DNA from: Pomacea canaliculata
Lineage: Eukaryota > Mollusca > Gastropoda > Architaenioglossa > Ampullariidae
DNA: 64,000 nucleotides
Reading direction: 5' to 3'
NCBI RefSeq assembly: GCF_003073045.1
Contig: NC_037600.1
Location: 15,206,352 to 15,270,351 of the forward strand
The translations under genes and the position numbers were made by a program. Positions 23,987 through 36,300 of this stretch are shown in pieces (position 1 is the stretch's first letter; the number at the start of each line of letters is the position of its first letter). The notes under the pieces are model-generated. The model was not told where the DNA came from and did not search any database. It was given only the letters and a program-made list of their open reading frames with translations.

Positions 23987-26900
23987 ATGGCTGAAGGAGA
24001 TGTTACAGTTCTCCCCTGGGATCATCTCGAATGTCAGAGTGACCACGAACGGTCACCATCAGGTCCATTGACTTGCGACAACTGCTTAAGAACGGCCATT
24101 CAGTTTCTAAAGCCTCACCTTGTCCGGTTTGGTTTTTCAGCGGTGGAAGTCATGGCATTGATGACAACCCAGACTAAAGGTAAGATAAGAACACACATAC
24201 ATATATACCCGTGCACACCCACTTCCCCTTCTCATGCAATATATATATGCTGCCTGAAACTATTTGCTTCAATATTTCTATTTTTTTCAGAACTTGATAT
24301 GGACAAGAGATTAGCCATTGTTAGAAAGGACAAAGATGGCAAGGACTCGTCGGCTGCTCTTCTTATAGACTACCTTTTGTCGATGTCTCCAGCGGTGATC
24401 AACATTTTTATGCGTTCTCTTCACATACGTCCACCAGGTAAGAATGGACACCGTCGACTTAAACGGAGTGAGTGAACACTCTGGCGGACTATGGTGTAAC
24501 CGAGCATGTGAACCAAGCAGTTTATTAGCAGAAAATATATAGTCCTGAAAGTTCATGAGAGAATATAATTTAAGAAAATGGAAACGAATATTATCAAACT
24601 ACAGGAGGCAGGGGAAGAAGAACATGCGGTGAAGTTACAGTTTAAAGTGTCGTGTCAAAGTTTAGGTGGCTACCACAAGGCACAAAATCAATGGAGTGCC
24701 TGTGTGAGTTCCTCCCACTTGAGACACGACAATCAATCTTTCTCGTTATTTCACCACTCCCTGTTTTTTGTATACTCTAAGACTAAGGTTATAAAGAACA
24801 GCTAGCGTGTCAGAGTTAAGATGCGAACTCGTGTCCTCTAATCTTTGATATGCTGGCGAGCAATGTCTCGTAACTGACAGTGACACTGAGAAGGTTCAGA
24901 GTGACGAGAATGTGACAACGTAGTATTCAAATATTAGCGTGTGCAAAGTCCGGATGAGGTTTAACGCAAAAATGTGTCTTGTCTGTCTCGTTACAGTTGA
25001 CGTGCACGACACAATCGTCGTCACGTGCGTGTGCTTGTCAGCCCATCGCAGCATCATCCATCATGTCGCCAATTTGCTGGCCAAGGGACATTCTCTCCAA
25101 AACTTTCTGTCGGTTGTCCAGCCAAACTCTGCAGACGACAGCGCCACAGTCAGCGCTGGACCAAGTGGTGTCGCAGCGCAAGCACTTACAAATCAAGGGA
25201 CGTCATCCGACACCTTGGCGCGTGCCATTCATTTGTTTGCCTCCCTTTATTTCCAGCTTGCCCGTGGTTTGCGAGAGTGCTTGCAAGAATACCGCGATAC
25301 CAATGGTAAGTGACAAATGTGATTAGTGTGGTAAGGAATAATGGAACTATGAACACTACTTTTGTCTTATATTAACCGAGAAAGCAGAACATTTACAAGC
25401 TTTTATTCTTATCCTTTATCCTTAGCCAGAACACGGCAAATCGGCAAGTTCCCGGTTATATTTGCAATTGGTTCAGACTGTAGGGAACAGTTCTTGATTA
25501 TGCACCACTTGGGCTGTTTCTTCGGTTCACTTTCAGTCATTAGCAGGAAATGTTGATTTGATGAATGCTTCATTTTTAAACTGTTATGGTTTCTTTTAGC
25601 TCACCTGGCATGGTGGAAAGCAGTAGCCGCAACTCTGGGTGCGCTGCCTGGTGCCAGATGCCACATGCAATCACCAGAGATTACCGCAAAACTTTTCGAG
25701 GATGCTTTAGGTAAGTCGATATCTTTATCTTCAAGGGTCATTCCAAAGAGCTTTCCAGCATCCTTATCTGTTCTTAGTCATTAACCGCGCAACTGTTGAA
25801 TGCTGTCCCCCCCCTACTTTTAAGTCCGGCTACCCTTCTCCACCCCGTACCCCATGTTCTGTGACAAAACTATCCCGGAGACCTTGAACTCTCTCACCCA
25901 CAGAGGAAAGTTTAAAATAAAATCGCAGGATAGACTTGAAAATAAAAAGAAATAGTAATAAGATGTTTGCGTCCATTTTCTTTATATTCTCACCTGGTTG
26001 CAGCCATCCTTCGGCATGATCCATACATGGAGCAGACGGACAATAACCAGGCAGGTTCAGACGATACCACCAGCCTCAATATTGAAAGTAACGTCTTCCT
26101 GTACTTTTGTTGACTTCGTGATAGTCTTTTCAAAATGCTTTTCAAGTCGATCGTAGTCACAAGTCACTCTATAAATAATTCTTTGTGGAGGGGGAGGAGG
26201 AGGAGCGGGGGAAGGGGAAAGGGGTAGGTGAGAGAAGGAGAGAGAGAATATAAAAATAAGAAATAAAGATATACTTTTTCTTTTTTAATAAGAGAAAACT
26301 GAAAACAGATGTCATAAGCTTGAGGAAACAATTAATAAGCAGCAAGCAATAAAACAATTTCTTGCCATTCTCTCTTAGCCTGTAGACAGACTGAGTGCCT
26401 GTGTAGGATACATTTTATCCTTTGCTCCATTAACAACCATGTACATCCCACAGCCTACAAGGGTCGGCAAAAAAAAAAAAAAAAAATGAATCAATGAATT
26501 ATTTTTCCCTTTCAGACAATGGTAGCGTATTTTCTTCGAACATGTCTGTGATCAGTTCTTCAACGGACGAGTGGAACAATTTAGCTAAAGGCGACTTGCT
26601 GCAAGGGATGCCGCCCCGTGACCTTGCAGACCTCATGCAGCTGAGTGAAGGGTCGATAACTCTGCGACCATACCAAGAAGAGTTACTGGAGTCTGCTCGA
26701 AGAGGCCGAAATGTTCTCATTTGGTTGGACACAGGAGCAGGCAAAACCTACATCGTACTCAAATACGCTGAGGTAGTTTTATTAATTTACTTTTTATATT
26801 CTTAGTCATATTTATATTGTTTGCAACAAAATACGTGCTGGAAGAATTCAGTCAAATACAGATTCTTTTAAGTTAAGACTTTATTATTTTACACAAAATG

Positions 26901-29900
26901 ATGGAGTGGATAGAAATTAAGGTCTTTGGGGTGCGTTGAATACTTGAAGTAAAATTTTCTGGGTTTTGGGTTTGTTTGTTTGTTTGTTTTTCTTTTGTAT
27001 GGTAATGCATGTAGTAACGTCTGCAAGGCAGCCTATGGATATCGCGCAGAAGTGGTGTGACATAATACGGGTATCCCAGAAGAATCTTTCCAGAAGTTCA
27101 GAGAAGCATGGCAGAGAAAGATAAAAAAAAGTGCGTTAGACTCGAAGGGGTTTACTTTGAAGGGGAAACTATGTAGTTTGTGATCTGGAATTGAAACAAA
27201 TTGTTTATGATGCCAGTCCCGTTACTTTTCAGGCAAACCTAGTATGTTCAGAGGGTTAACTAAATTAATAACTAACTTGAATGTTGCGCAATCCCATCAT
27301 TGAATTAGGCTCTCTGCGCTTTATATTATCATGTTAAGCATACGGATTTAAGTAAAAAAAAAGTTGCTTGGAGAAGACTCTTAACCATGAGCAACTTCCG
27401 ATAGCAGTGGGTGAGGTGTTAATGCAAAAGATCATTTTAGAACTAGAAGTCTTTAAAGCACGCTTGAAGAGCGGATAGACCGACAGGTGAAAGGTGGCAC
27501 CGCCAAAGCTTGTGTCTGTGAGCACCCTCTACTTTCCACAACTGAAAACCTCCCTTCCTTCACCCACCAATTTCGTCCGCCACCTCTCTGTCCTCTTTTA
27601 TGTCGCTCTAATGCAGATTCCAGAATACAGTCGTGCTGTTTATTTTGTATAGGAGCATCTGAAAGGGGACGAAAAAAGACGCATGGTGTTTGTTGTACCA
27701 AAAGTGAGACTTGCACAGCAACAGTTTGCTCGCTTTCAGCGTTACCTTCCTTCTTGCAATCCTCATTTGAGATGTGGCCCGACGAACTCTAGAAAGAAGC
27801 CTATGTTGTCTTTCCTGATTGAAAGGTAAGAGTGTACTGTAAGTGCGTTAATTTTTTCCCCACATTACAGTTTATTTCATCCAGAACGATGTTGTCCAAA
27901 ATAATAATAATGCAGATATACATAGGTTAAATAACATTAAAGTTCTTTCTCGAAGAGTCGTCATCAACATTGTAAAATATGCTTCAGAAATCTCAAACTA
28001 TCTCAGGTGCCCAAAGTGCATTAAATTCTTATACAGGGGGAATGTACTAAATGTGAAACATTTAAGGTTAATCTTGAATAACTCAGTATCAAAAGCGCTT
28101 TCAGACGAAGTAAAAGCAGATTAATTACTAATAGTTTTGCATTTTTATAGCCCACTTCCGTGCTTGACAGAAAGAATTCAATACAAACCAAATATTCTTC
28201 TTTAGATATAATTTTAATACAGCATTTTAATCTTTCAAAAGCCTTTATACCTTTAATACAGCATTAGAATTTTACATCAGCATAAGTGTTCATAAAGCAA
28301 CACATTCTTTGATCGAGAAGTAATAAAGTAGAAATATTTGAAAAGACACTGAAGTTTCTGGGAATGTTTCTTTATAAAACGCAGATACGGTGTCAGAATT
28401 TTTGTTGTGACGGCCCAGTGCCTAGTTGAGGCTCTCGATAGAAAGGAGGTCACCCTGAACCAGTTCTCTCTGATGGTATTGGATGAATGTCATCACACGA
28501 GGGGAGGCCATCCATTCAAGCAGTTGATGAACCAGTACATGGAGCTCAAGTTTGGATCGCCCGTTGGCAGCGTCACACTACCTCAGGTGACATAAACTCA
28601 CAGTCTTGATGTCTGTGCTACGTTGTACGTCATTTTACGTCGTTGTGTGTCATTGTACGTCACTGTCATTCTGTTTGTTGAGCACCGTTGTCCATCACTG
28701 AACATAACGAATGTAGGTCATTTTACGTCGTTGTAAATCGTTAATCGTTAAAATTGTAAATCGCTGTAATCTGTTTCATTGTAATCTTATTATGTCATTA
28801 CACAAACATTGTCATTGATGTTGCTGCTGTCGAAGGTTAAAAGATTTACAGTGTTTATCTGTAAAAACGGAAAATGTTTAGAAAATGTAACCTACCTTAC
28901 AACCAACCTAACTGTCAGTTTTGTGGTCTTCATGGGCAGATAATTGGACTGACCGCAAGCCCTGGTATCGGGCGGCTCAGGGGAGGGAAGCCGGAGCAAG
29001 CGGTTCAGCATCTGCACTCGCTGACCGCATCCCTGGACATCGAGGAGATCTGCAGCGTGCGTCGTAACGTACAGGACCTGGAGCAGCACGTCGCCAGACC
29101 CAAACATGGTAACACTCGTCTTAGAGTTCAATTAACCATTTCTACGCTAACTTACATTTCCCCTAAAGAGAAGTGCTTATAAAAAGAGCAGATGGAAGAT
29201 GTGTGTGTTCGTGTGTCTGAATATTGTATGTTTATCCATTCTGTATGTCCGATCCTAACCAAATTTTGCTGAAAAAAGTATTTGGTCAATCGGAGTGCTG
29301 TACACTATCTTGATTCATGCATTTTTCGCCAGGGTATGTTTATTTGAATGTTTATTTTTAGCTTGTTATAAGATATGACTGGTGACATCACGCTACAATC
29401 TATTCCCGAGAACACAAGTTGATGTAATTTAAGTGGGTATATTATGAAAAAGTGAGAGAGGGAGAGGGGTGACAAGAAGCAGAAATATTGCTCCTGAAAC
29501 TCACTGAGCGCTTACAAAGGGTCAAAGACTCAACAAAGGGACATCACCTAGGTAACGCTCTCATTCTGATTGGTTGATTGGCTTGATGACTGATTGGTTT
29601 ATTTATTGATTACAGATATTCGCACTTTCGAGAAAAGGACAAGTGATAAGTTCAAAGATCACATCAAGGTCATCATGCAGGAAATCACTAAAAACATGCA
29701 AGATCATCCAGCTGTAACAGAATGTAAGCACTAAAATTTCTGTGTGTGTATATACGTGAGAGAGAGAGAGGAGAGAGAGAGGAGAGAGAGAGGAGAGAGA
29801 GAGGAGAGAGAGAGACAGACAGAGAGAGAGGAGACAGACAGAGAGAGAGAGAGGCAGAGAGAGAGAGACAGAGAGAGAGAGACAGACGGAGACAGACAGA

Positions 29901-29907
29901 CAGAGAC

Positions 29908-29938
<31 letters not shown>

Positions 29939-32900
29939 CAGAGACAGAGAGACAGAGAGAGACAGAGACAGAGAGGGGTATGTTGTTCGAACTCCTTTAA
30001 AAGAACACAACTCCCTTGTCATTTCCAGTCCTTCGCGGCATCCTGGCTAGCCAGGTTGGTAATATCACAATAGGACAGGTATGTAAGTTACAATGACACA
30101 GTCCTCATTCTTCCTGCTGCAGACTCGCGGATTTTGCAAACTATCGACAGCTCTAAAGCTGAGAGGTTCAAGAAGAGCCTGGTCCCCCCCTCCATCGACT
30201 CGAAGGAGGGCTATTCAGAGTGGCTGAACAGTTGCGACAAGCAGTTCCTATACGTGCAGGAACCCAGCGTCCGCTACACCATCCTCACATGCGTTGACAC
30301 TCTCAAGGTAGTTCGGCAGTTAAGAAGTTGTGTAACTGCGTTAACAGTTGTCATTTATTAAATGTGTAGTTTATAGTGTCTAGAACCCAGTGCGAACGGG
30401 CTCATCCTGCTGGCAATTAAAACGGTTGATATGTAATTTATTATTTATGTACCTGTATACTTCGATAGTGTCTAAAAGCTTTACAGTATAGCTCTGTTGT
30501 TGAGGGCTTATTGTGTAATTTTTAAATCCCTTCTGATATTTAGATACTTCCCTATCCCTGACCAGCACCCTAAAAACAAATAATAATTAGAAAATAATAA
30601 CATGTTGTCATCGGAAGCCTTGTTCTTTCCTTGCAGATCTACCTGCAAGCCTTGATCCTGCACGAGGAATGTCAGGCCATTGATGCCCTGAGCTTCCTGA
30701 AGGAGGAGACTGAGCGCATGCGCAGTAGCAGTGCGGAGAGGGCCAACGTGGACATGGAGCTTGTTGCGTTGTTTGATGGTAATGCCTCCTTTTTTTGTTC
30801 GCTGACCCTTTCTTTATTCCTTTCTTCATTTTTCCATTCCTGTCTTTACATCTTTTCCTTCTTTCTTTTGTCAATCGCAAAACAAATGTTCTTGATTATT
30901 GTTCACAGCTAATCTTCCCTTACTGGAAGCTGCAGCCAAAGAGAGCGAAAATCCAAAGCTGAAAGTGTTAGAGGAGTTCATTCTGTCGGGAATCAAGAGT
31001 TCTTCACAGGACACAGAACAGAAGAGACTAGAGTTGTCTTTCTTGAACTCCAGAAGCCTCGACAGTCAGCAGTTGGAGGAGCACCACATCGGAGAACAGG
31101 TGATGGGTTTCCTGGAGCTGAACAACTTGTCATCAAAACAGATTGTAGATGAAAACATGGAGGAAATGTGTGAGGATGACGACAATATAGATGCGATGTC
31201 CGTGCGAACGATGACAGTGGAGAATGACCACCCGCAATCAGCCAGGATGCAAATTCTTGATGATGTTCACGATGACGATAATGACGACGCCATGAGTTCT
31301 CTTGTTGACGACATCGACAGCGCCTCAGTCATGGAGTGCCCACCCGGTTCCGAGTGCGAGGAAGAGGTGCGTGGCATGATATTTGTGCGCACCCTGGAGC
31401 TGACACGCCTCATACCCAGGTGGATCAACAGGCACCCGAAGCTGAGATGGTTGAACCCAGGCCGCATCACAGGAGCCACAGCCAGCGCTTCACAAGGAGG
31501 TGAGTGTTCTCCAGCATATTCTTGTGTGCATCATATCTCCGATCAGTGTTCTCGTCTTTCTATGGTTGCCTAGGAAATTTCTAGACTGATTTTATTTTCA
31601 CTTCATGAAATTATTTCCTTTTTGCCTGTACTGCTGACAGGTGTCCCCAGCTGACGCTGATATGCAGGAAGAGGCAGCTGTACTGTTTAGCAAAATTTTT
31701 GAACTAATATCTTCAACACCTGGGGAATAGGGTAGAGTGGCGTGTGAAATTTGTCTGGAAATGCAGAAAGTTACATGACCGCTATCTCCCTACTTCTCTC
31801 TCTCTCTCTCACACATACACACTCACAGCTTCATGAGCATTAAAGCACGACCGCGTACACAATAGAAGCTCACATATACACACCTGTGTATATCAGTGAA
31901 CACACTGCTACATAAGTTCAACTGTCTTACAAGTTCTGTAGCGGGTGCTTTTATTAGTAAGATTTCTTAAAGTCTTTGGAGCACAAACCGTTCGTCGATG
32001 TACAAGTCGCCATGCTCACAATAGCAACGTTTCTCTTTTGGTGCTATAACAGGTATGACGAAGAAGGAAGTCGCGGAAGTGATGGAGGACTTCAACAGAG
32101 GGGTTCACAAGATGCTAGTGTGCACGTCTGCTGCAGAAGAAGGCCTCGACTTCAGGGCCTGCAATCTGGTCATTCGATACGATTATGAAAGCAGCCTCGT
32201 TTCCATGATACAAACTCGAGGTAATATTTCTGTCAGTCACTGACTGTGTGTGTGTGTGTTTTAAAGTTTCTTATCCTCATTAAAAAAGAATTCACTGTCT
32301 CGCTCTAACACCTCAATGACGTCACAGGACGAGCCAGGCAGAAAGATGCCCTGTACGGGGTGCTGGTCAACCCCCAAAAGGACAGCATGGGCAAAGAGCA
32401 GCAGAACATCAACAGTGAGCTTCTCATGCGAGAAGCCGTAGCCTCCTTCCAGGATCTTGTGGGCAAGAACCGCGAGGATCACCTGGATACAATGGCACGA
32501 ACTCAGTTCCAGAATTATCAGAAGCGCTGGAAGAAGGACATGAGCGAGGCCCGGAGTCTCCGAGAAAAACTTCCGGATGCTTTGTATCAGCTGCTTTGTC
32601 GCAGGTGCTGTGCCTTTGCTTGCAACTCTTCTGATGTGAAGAGGCTGAAATCGACCAACCACGTAGTAATTGGTCCAAGCTTCCGTCAAAGGTATGATTC
32701 AGAAGCAAATCAAACAAATTAACAGTTGTAGAACGATTATTTTATGGCATCATTGTGAGGGAAAAAACTAGTATCTTCTCTCAGTATCGATGTTTATTAT
32801 GTGTGTTTACTTTGTTGAAGGTATTCGAAGGTGAATTCGAACGTCGAGAAGAAAAAGCAGTACGACAAAGATCTTCCCAAAACCGGAAATCTTGTCTGCC

Positions 32901-33370
32901 ACCGTTGTGGCGAGCCCTGGGGCATCATCGTCAAGTGCATCAGCGAAAACCTCGAGTTTCCTATCATCAAAATCGATCGATTTTGCATAGAAAATGAAGA
33001 GAAAGATAGGTTTCTTGTCAAAAAGTGGTCCAAGGCATTTCCGGTACCTGAGCTTGGGGACGAAGACCGAAAAAAGCACAGAATGTCCTTGCCCCCTGAG
33101 GCATGTCTTCTTCCGGTCAAAGATGACAATGCTCTCAATGTAAACTTGGTCAACTTCAATGCTGAAGGCATTGAATTTTTGAAAAACAAAGTGGATTTTC
33201 CCATGGAAACGAAAGATTCAAACGATTTTGAAGATTCCGATCTAGAAGACGCTTTTGATCCTTTGGACAGGTCAGATTTCTTCGATGAGGAAAATGACTC
33301 TGAAAATGAGGACTGTTTCCCAGATATGGAGAATTACGATGAAGATGAAGATGAAGACGACTATATCTAG
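23987..33370 (+). CDS. RIG-I-like receptor (CARD-like, DECH helicase, zinc C-terminal domain)
   Basis: Exons: 23987-24179, 24291-24437, 24997-25305, 25600-25710, 26004-26087, 26516-26772, 27653-27825, 28385-28586, 28940-29108, 29616-29723, (30029-30058 optional), 30123-30307, 30637-30778, 30909-31499, 32053-32220, 32328-32691, 32821-33370. Phases agree, giving about 1250-1260 residues, longer than human RIG-I (925) or MDA5 (1025). Residues about 25-110 look like one CARD, and a second helical region lies near 200-270. Helicase motifs in order: Q-like LRPYQEELL, I LDTGAGKT, II DECH, III TASPG, IV FVRT, V AAEEGLDF, VI QTRGRARQ. The C-terminal RNA-binding domain has zinc pairs LLCRRC and VCHRCG plus WGIIVK and EFPIIKI. 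By family it binds viral dsRNA or 5'-triphosphate RNA in the cytosol and signals through CARDs. Oddities: an acidic insertion of about 140 residues before motif IV, and an Asp/Glu-rich tail of about 80 residues. Confidence 0.93.
28614..28760 (+). repeat. Degenerate short tandem repeat in an RLR intron
   Basis: TACGTC, GTCATT and CGTTGT words recur at roughly 10-20 base spacing through this interval (for example TACGTCATTTTACGTCGTTG), decaying into AATCGTT words. It looks like an eroded microsatellite or minisatellite. No function is implied. Confidence 0.5.
29757..29976 (+). repeat. GA-rich polypurine tract in an RLR intron
   Basis: About 220 bases made almost only of GA, GAGA, GACA and GACAGA units, lying 34 bases downstream of the exon ending at 29723 and about 50 bases before the candidate micro-exon at 30029. 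The strand is strongly purine-biased. Confidence 0.95.
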
Positions 33371-36300
33371 TATTAGATATGGATAATGATTATGAAGATA
33401 AGGAATGATATTCACGTTAGGTGACTGAAGCATAGGTGCAGATACGTATAAAACCTTTCACTAAGTTGCTAACGCTGAAAATGAATAATACTGAACTGTT
33501 TTTCAGAATATTTTAACCTCACACTAAATTCTTCTCTGCAATCTATCAATTGTCGTTAGGTAGTTTGCACACATCATATTTTTTTACAGTTTGATCTTTC
33601 TTTCGAAGTAAAGCTTTCTTTATACACATATATTTAATATGTAGGCATGTTTTCTTTATTTTGAACTGTAAGGTTCTCCACTCAGCTCATTTAGTCATTG
33701 AGATATTTTTTGGTTGCTCTAAATAAAAACACAATACGACCTAAGTCTGAAAGACCTGGAGAAGAAAAAAAGGGAGCTCATTGATGAAAGGGCTCAGAAG
33801 ACGTCAGGGGACTTGACGATAAGATGATGATATGATGAATACGGCGAAAATAAGATGAAATGTTAAGATGCTATTTTTATTTGCGCTTTGGTAAATTTTC
33901 TTGTTTGTTAGATATGAGGAAACCATTAGTGGGATAGCTCTAGACTTGTTCTCTACTCATATTTGAGTGTGCGTTTGTGAAAAGTCCTAAGTGTAGGCGA
34001 ACTTTTTTTTCCAAACACTATCCCTACGTTTCGTCTAAACTTTTGCCGGATATTTTCACATATGCATTGTGTTTAATGGGAAGTCGTCTACATGACCAAG
34101 AGTGTAAACATTTTTCATCAATTTCTGTAGAATAATCGTTATTCGTTCATATTCCTAGACTATTGGATTTGCAATTGGTTTGATTTGAGTTTAAAAATAA
34201 AGTTTGTAATGAGCAATGGTCGAGCCGTTTGTGTGATTCTAGTCGCTTCTGTATCGGTGTTAATGCGCCCGTATATACTGCCAGGCGAATAACACAATTT
34301 CCAGTATACCTTGCATCCGTCATGCCTCAGAATAAATTCCCATGCATCAACGACCAGAGAGTGCAGTAGACCGAGCAGACGAAAGATAAATAAAATCAGT
34401 GATCCTAAAAATCTAATTGCTCAAACATACATTCGACAAAACCTCCATGTCATAGATGAGGAATATATCATTAGTAGAAAAAGTATGTGTTTTCATAAAA
34501 AGAAACTTTCCCATAAAAGGCACGAACTAGTCACGATCACAAGCCGTTCTTTGTACGACATCTGGTTGGCCATCTTGATGAACAGCCAGGAGAGCAGTTC
34601 AACTGCTTAGTCGGCCTAGCTGTTGTCTAGAATTCTAACATTTTACTAAAAGAAGACTGCTACGTTTCAACTATCCATATATCCAGAGGCTAGAGATAGC
34701 CTGTGCATCCGGTCCCTGTAATGAGGAGTTTGATGAGACAAACAAACTTGATTTACTCAGAAAACTTTTGCGCAGGAATTCCCTTCCTTTGACTACTTTT
34801 TTAATGCACCTTTTTTTTTCCTTTCTCTGGGAAGGAAGTGGAAAATAAGGCAGTTGAGAGCTTTGCTGGGCTAAACACATCAGTTACGAATTCTGACACA
34901 GATTTACATACTTAACAGCAAGAAAACGATCTGACAAGGGAAAATTTTATTTCATATCTACTGTTTGCTGGGAATTCTATGGCCTCCACGACGGGCATGC
35001 GCATCTTGAAACCTCATGAAACTACCACGTAATTTCCGGCCGTAAGCATCGTTCAGACAATCGCAAGAAAACACAGCGAGAAGCGGAAGTAATCACGGAG
35101 TAAGCAGCCAGGCGAGGACGACTTCAAGAAAAAGGTTAATCACTGTGTGTGTGTGTGTGTTTGTGTGCGCGTGCGTGAGAGGGAAGCCTTGGATCTCTAA
35201 TCAATTAACTTCCGCCAGCAGGAAGGAGGCTGTAGGTATTAAGCTACGTTAAATGCCTTTATTTTTAAACTTACTTATTTTACAGATCGCATTCTCCGAC
35301 ATCTGAAGAGTTCAGTCAAAAAGTAAGGAACCTGTACGGCTTCGAGAGGTAAGGTGGATACAGTAAAAAGGGGTGTGGCCAGTGTTGGTCACTTGCCAGG
35401 ATGCGTGAGAGCCAAAACACTGGGAGCGTGCGCCAGACTTGATTCCTTTGATTCTGACAGGTAGACAAGGCATTACGCCATGCCACCCCCTCTTTCCCCG
35501 TGCTCGCTCACCTGTGTGGGGCTTGCATCAAGAAGTCATATATAATGCTGACGTAGCCCATTCTTCAGCATATGAGAGTGAGATTCGATTGAACAGATAT
35601 ATTGCACCTATCTACTTTATGATTATCTGTCTTGACATTTTTTAAAAATTTTTGTTTTTCTTCTTTCTTCCTTTCTTTATTTTCCCTTTCTTACTCACCA
35701 GTCACAGAGTTACTTCACTTCAGCCCCGGTCGTCGTGGAGGGGGTACTTGATGAATGCATGTGGCCTCAAGCTGTTGAGAAATGATTGACGACCATAAAA
35801 CTAGGACATGAATCACAGATGTTATGTGTAGTTATATGTGTTTGCGATACTGGCGTGTAAAGGAACGCTTCAACAGATGTGTGACACACTAAACAGATGA
35901 TCACAACTTTCAACACCAGCCCACCGATCCCTTCACTCAAACCCTCTGGAACAAAACAACAAAAATTATTTTATAATAATAATATTTTATACAATGATGA
36001 TAATACTAACATCACTTAATAACATTGTCATATTTTAAAGGTAGACTCTTTTTTAAGGTTCAATATAACGATGTTTGTTTCATTCGTCGCTGCGTTGCTG
36101 TTGACGCTAATGTTGACCTTGTTATTTTGCAGAACCTGTTCTAACCGTCCCCACCCACCGTTCCCCACCCTTTACTGTTGTTGCTGAGTTGTTTTGCTGA
36201 ACCCGTTTCCGCCCCCTTTCCCGCTCTAAATCTCTTACGCGGTTCACGTCAGCTCGTGAAGCCTGTTTACCACCGGCGTAGGGATACGTGCAGCTAAAAA

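Noticed and set aside
29603-30022. Long Ser/Leu- or Arg/Glu-repeat frames over the GA tract
   Set aside because: Artefacts of a dinucleotide-like microsatellite lying in an RLR intron.
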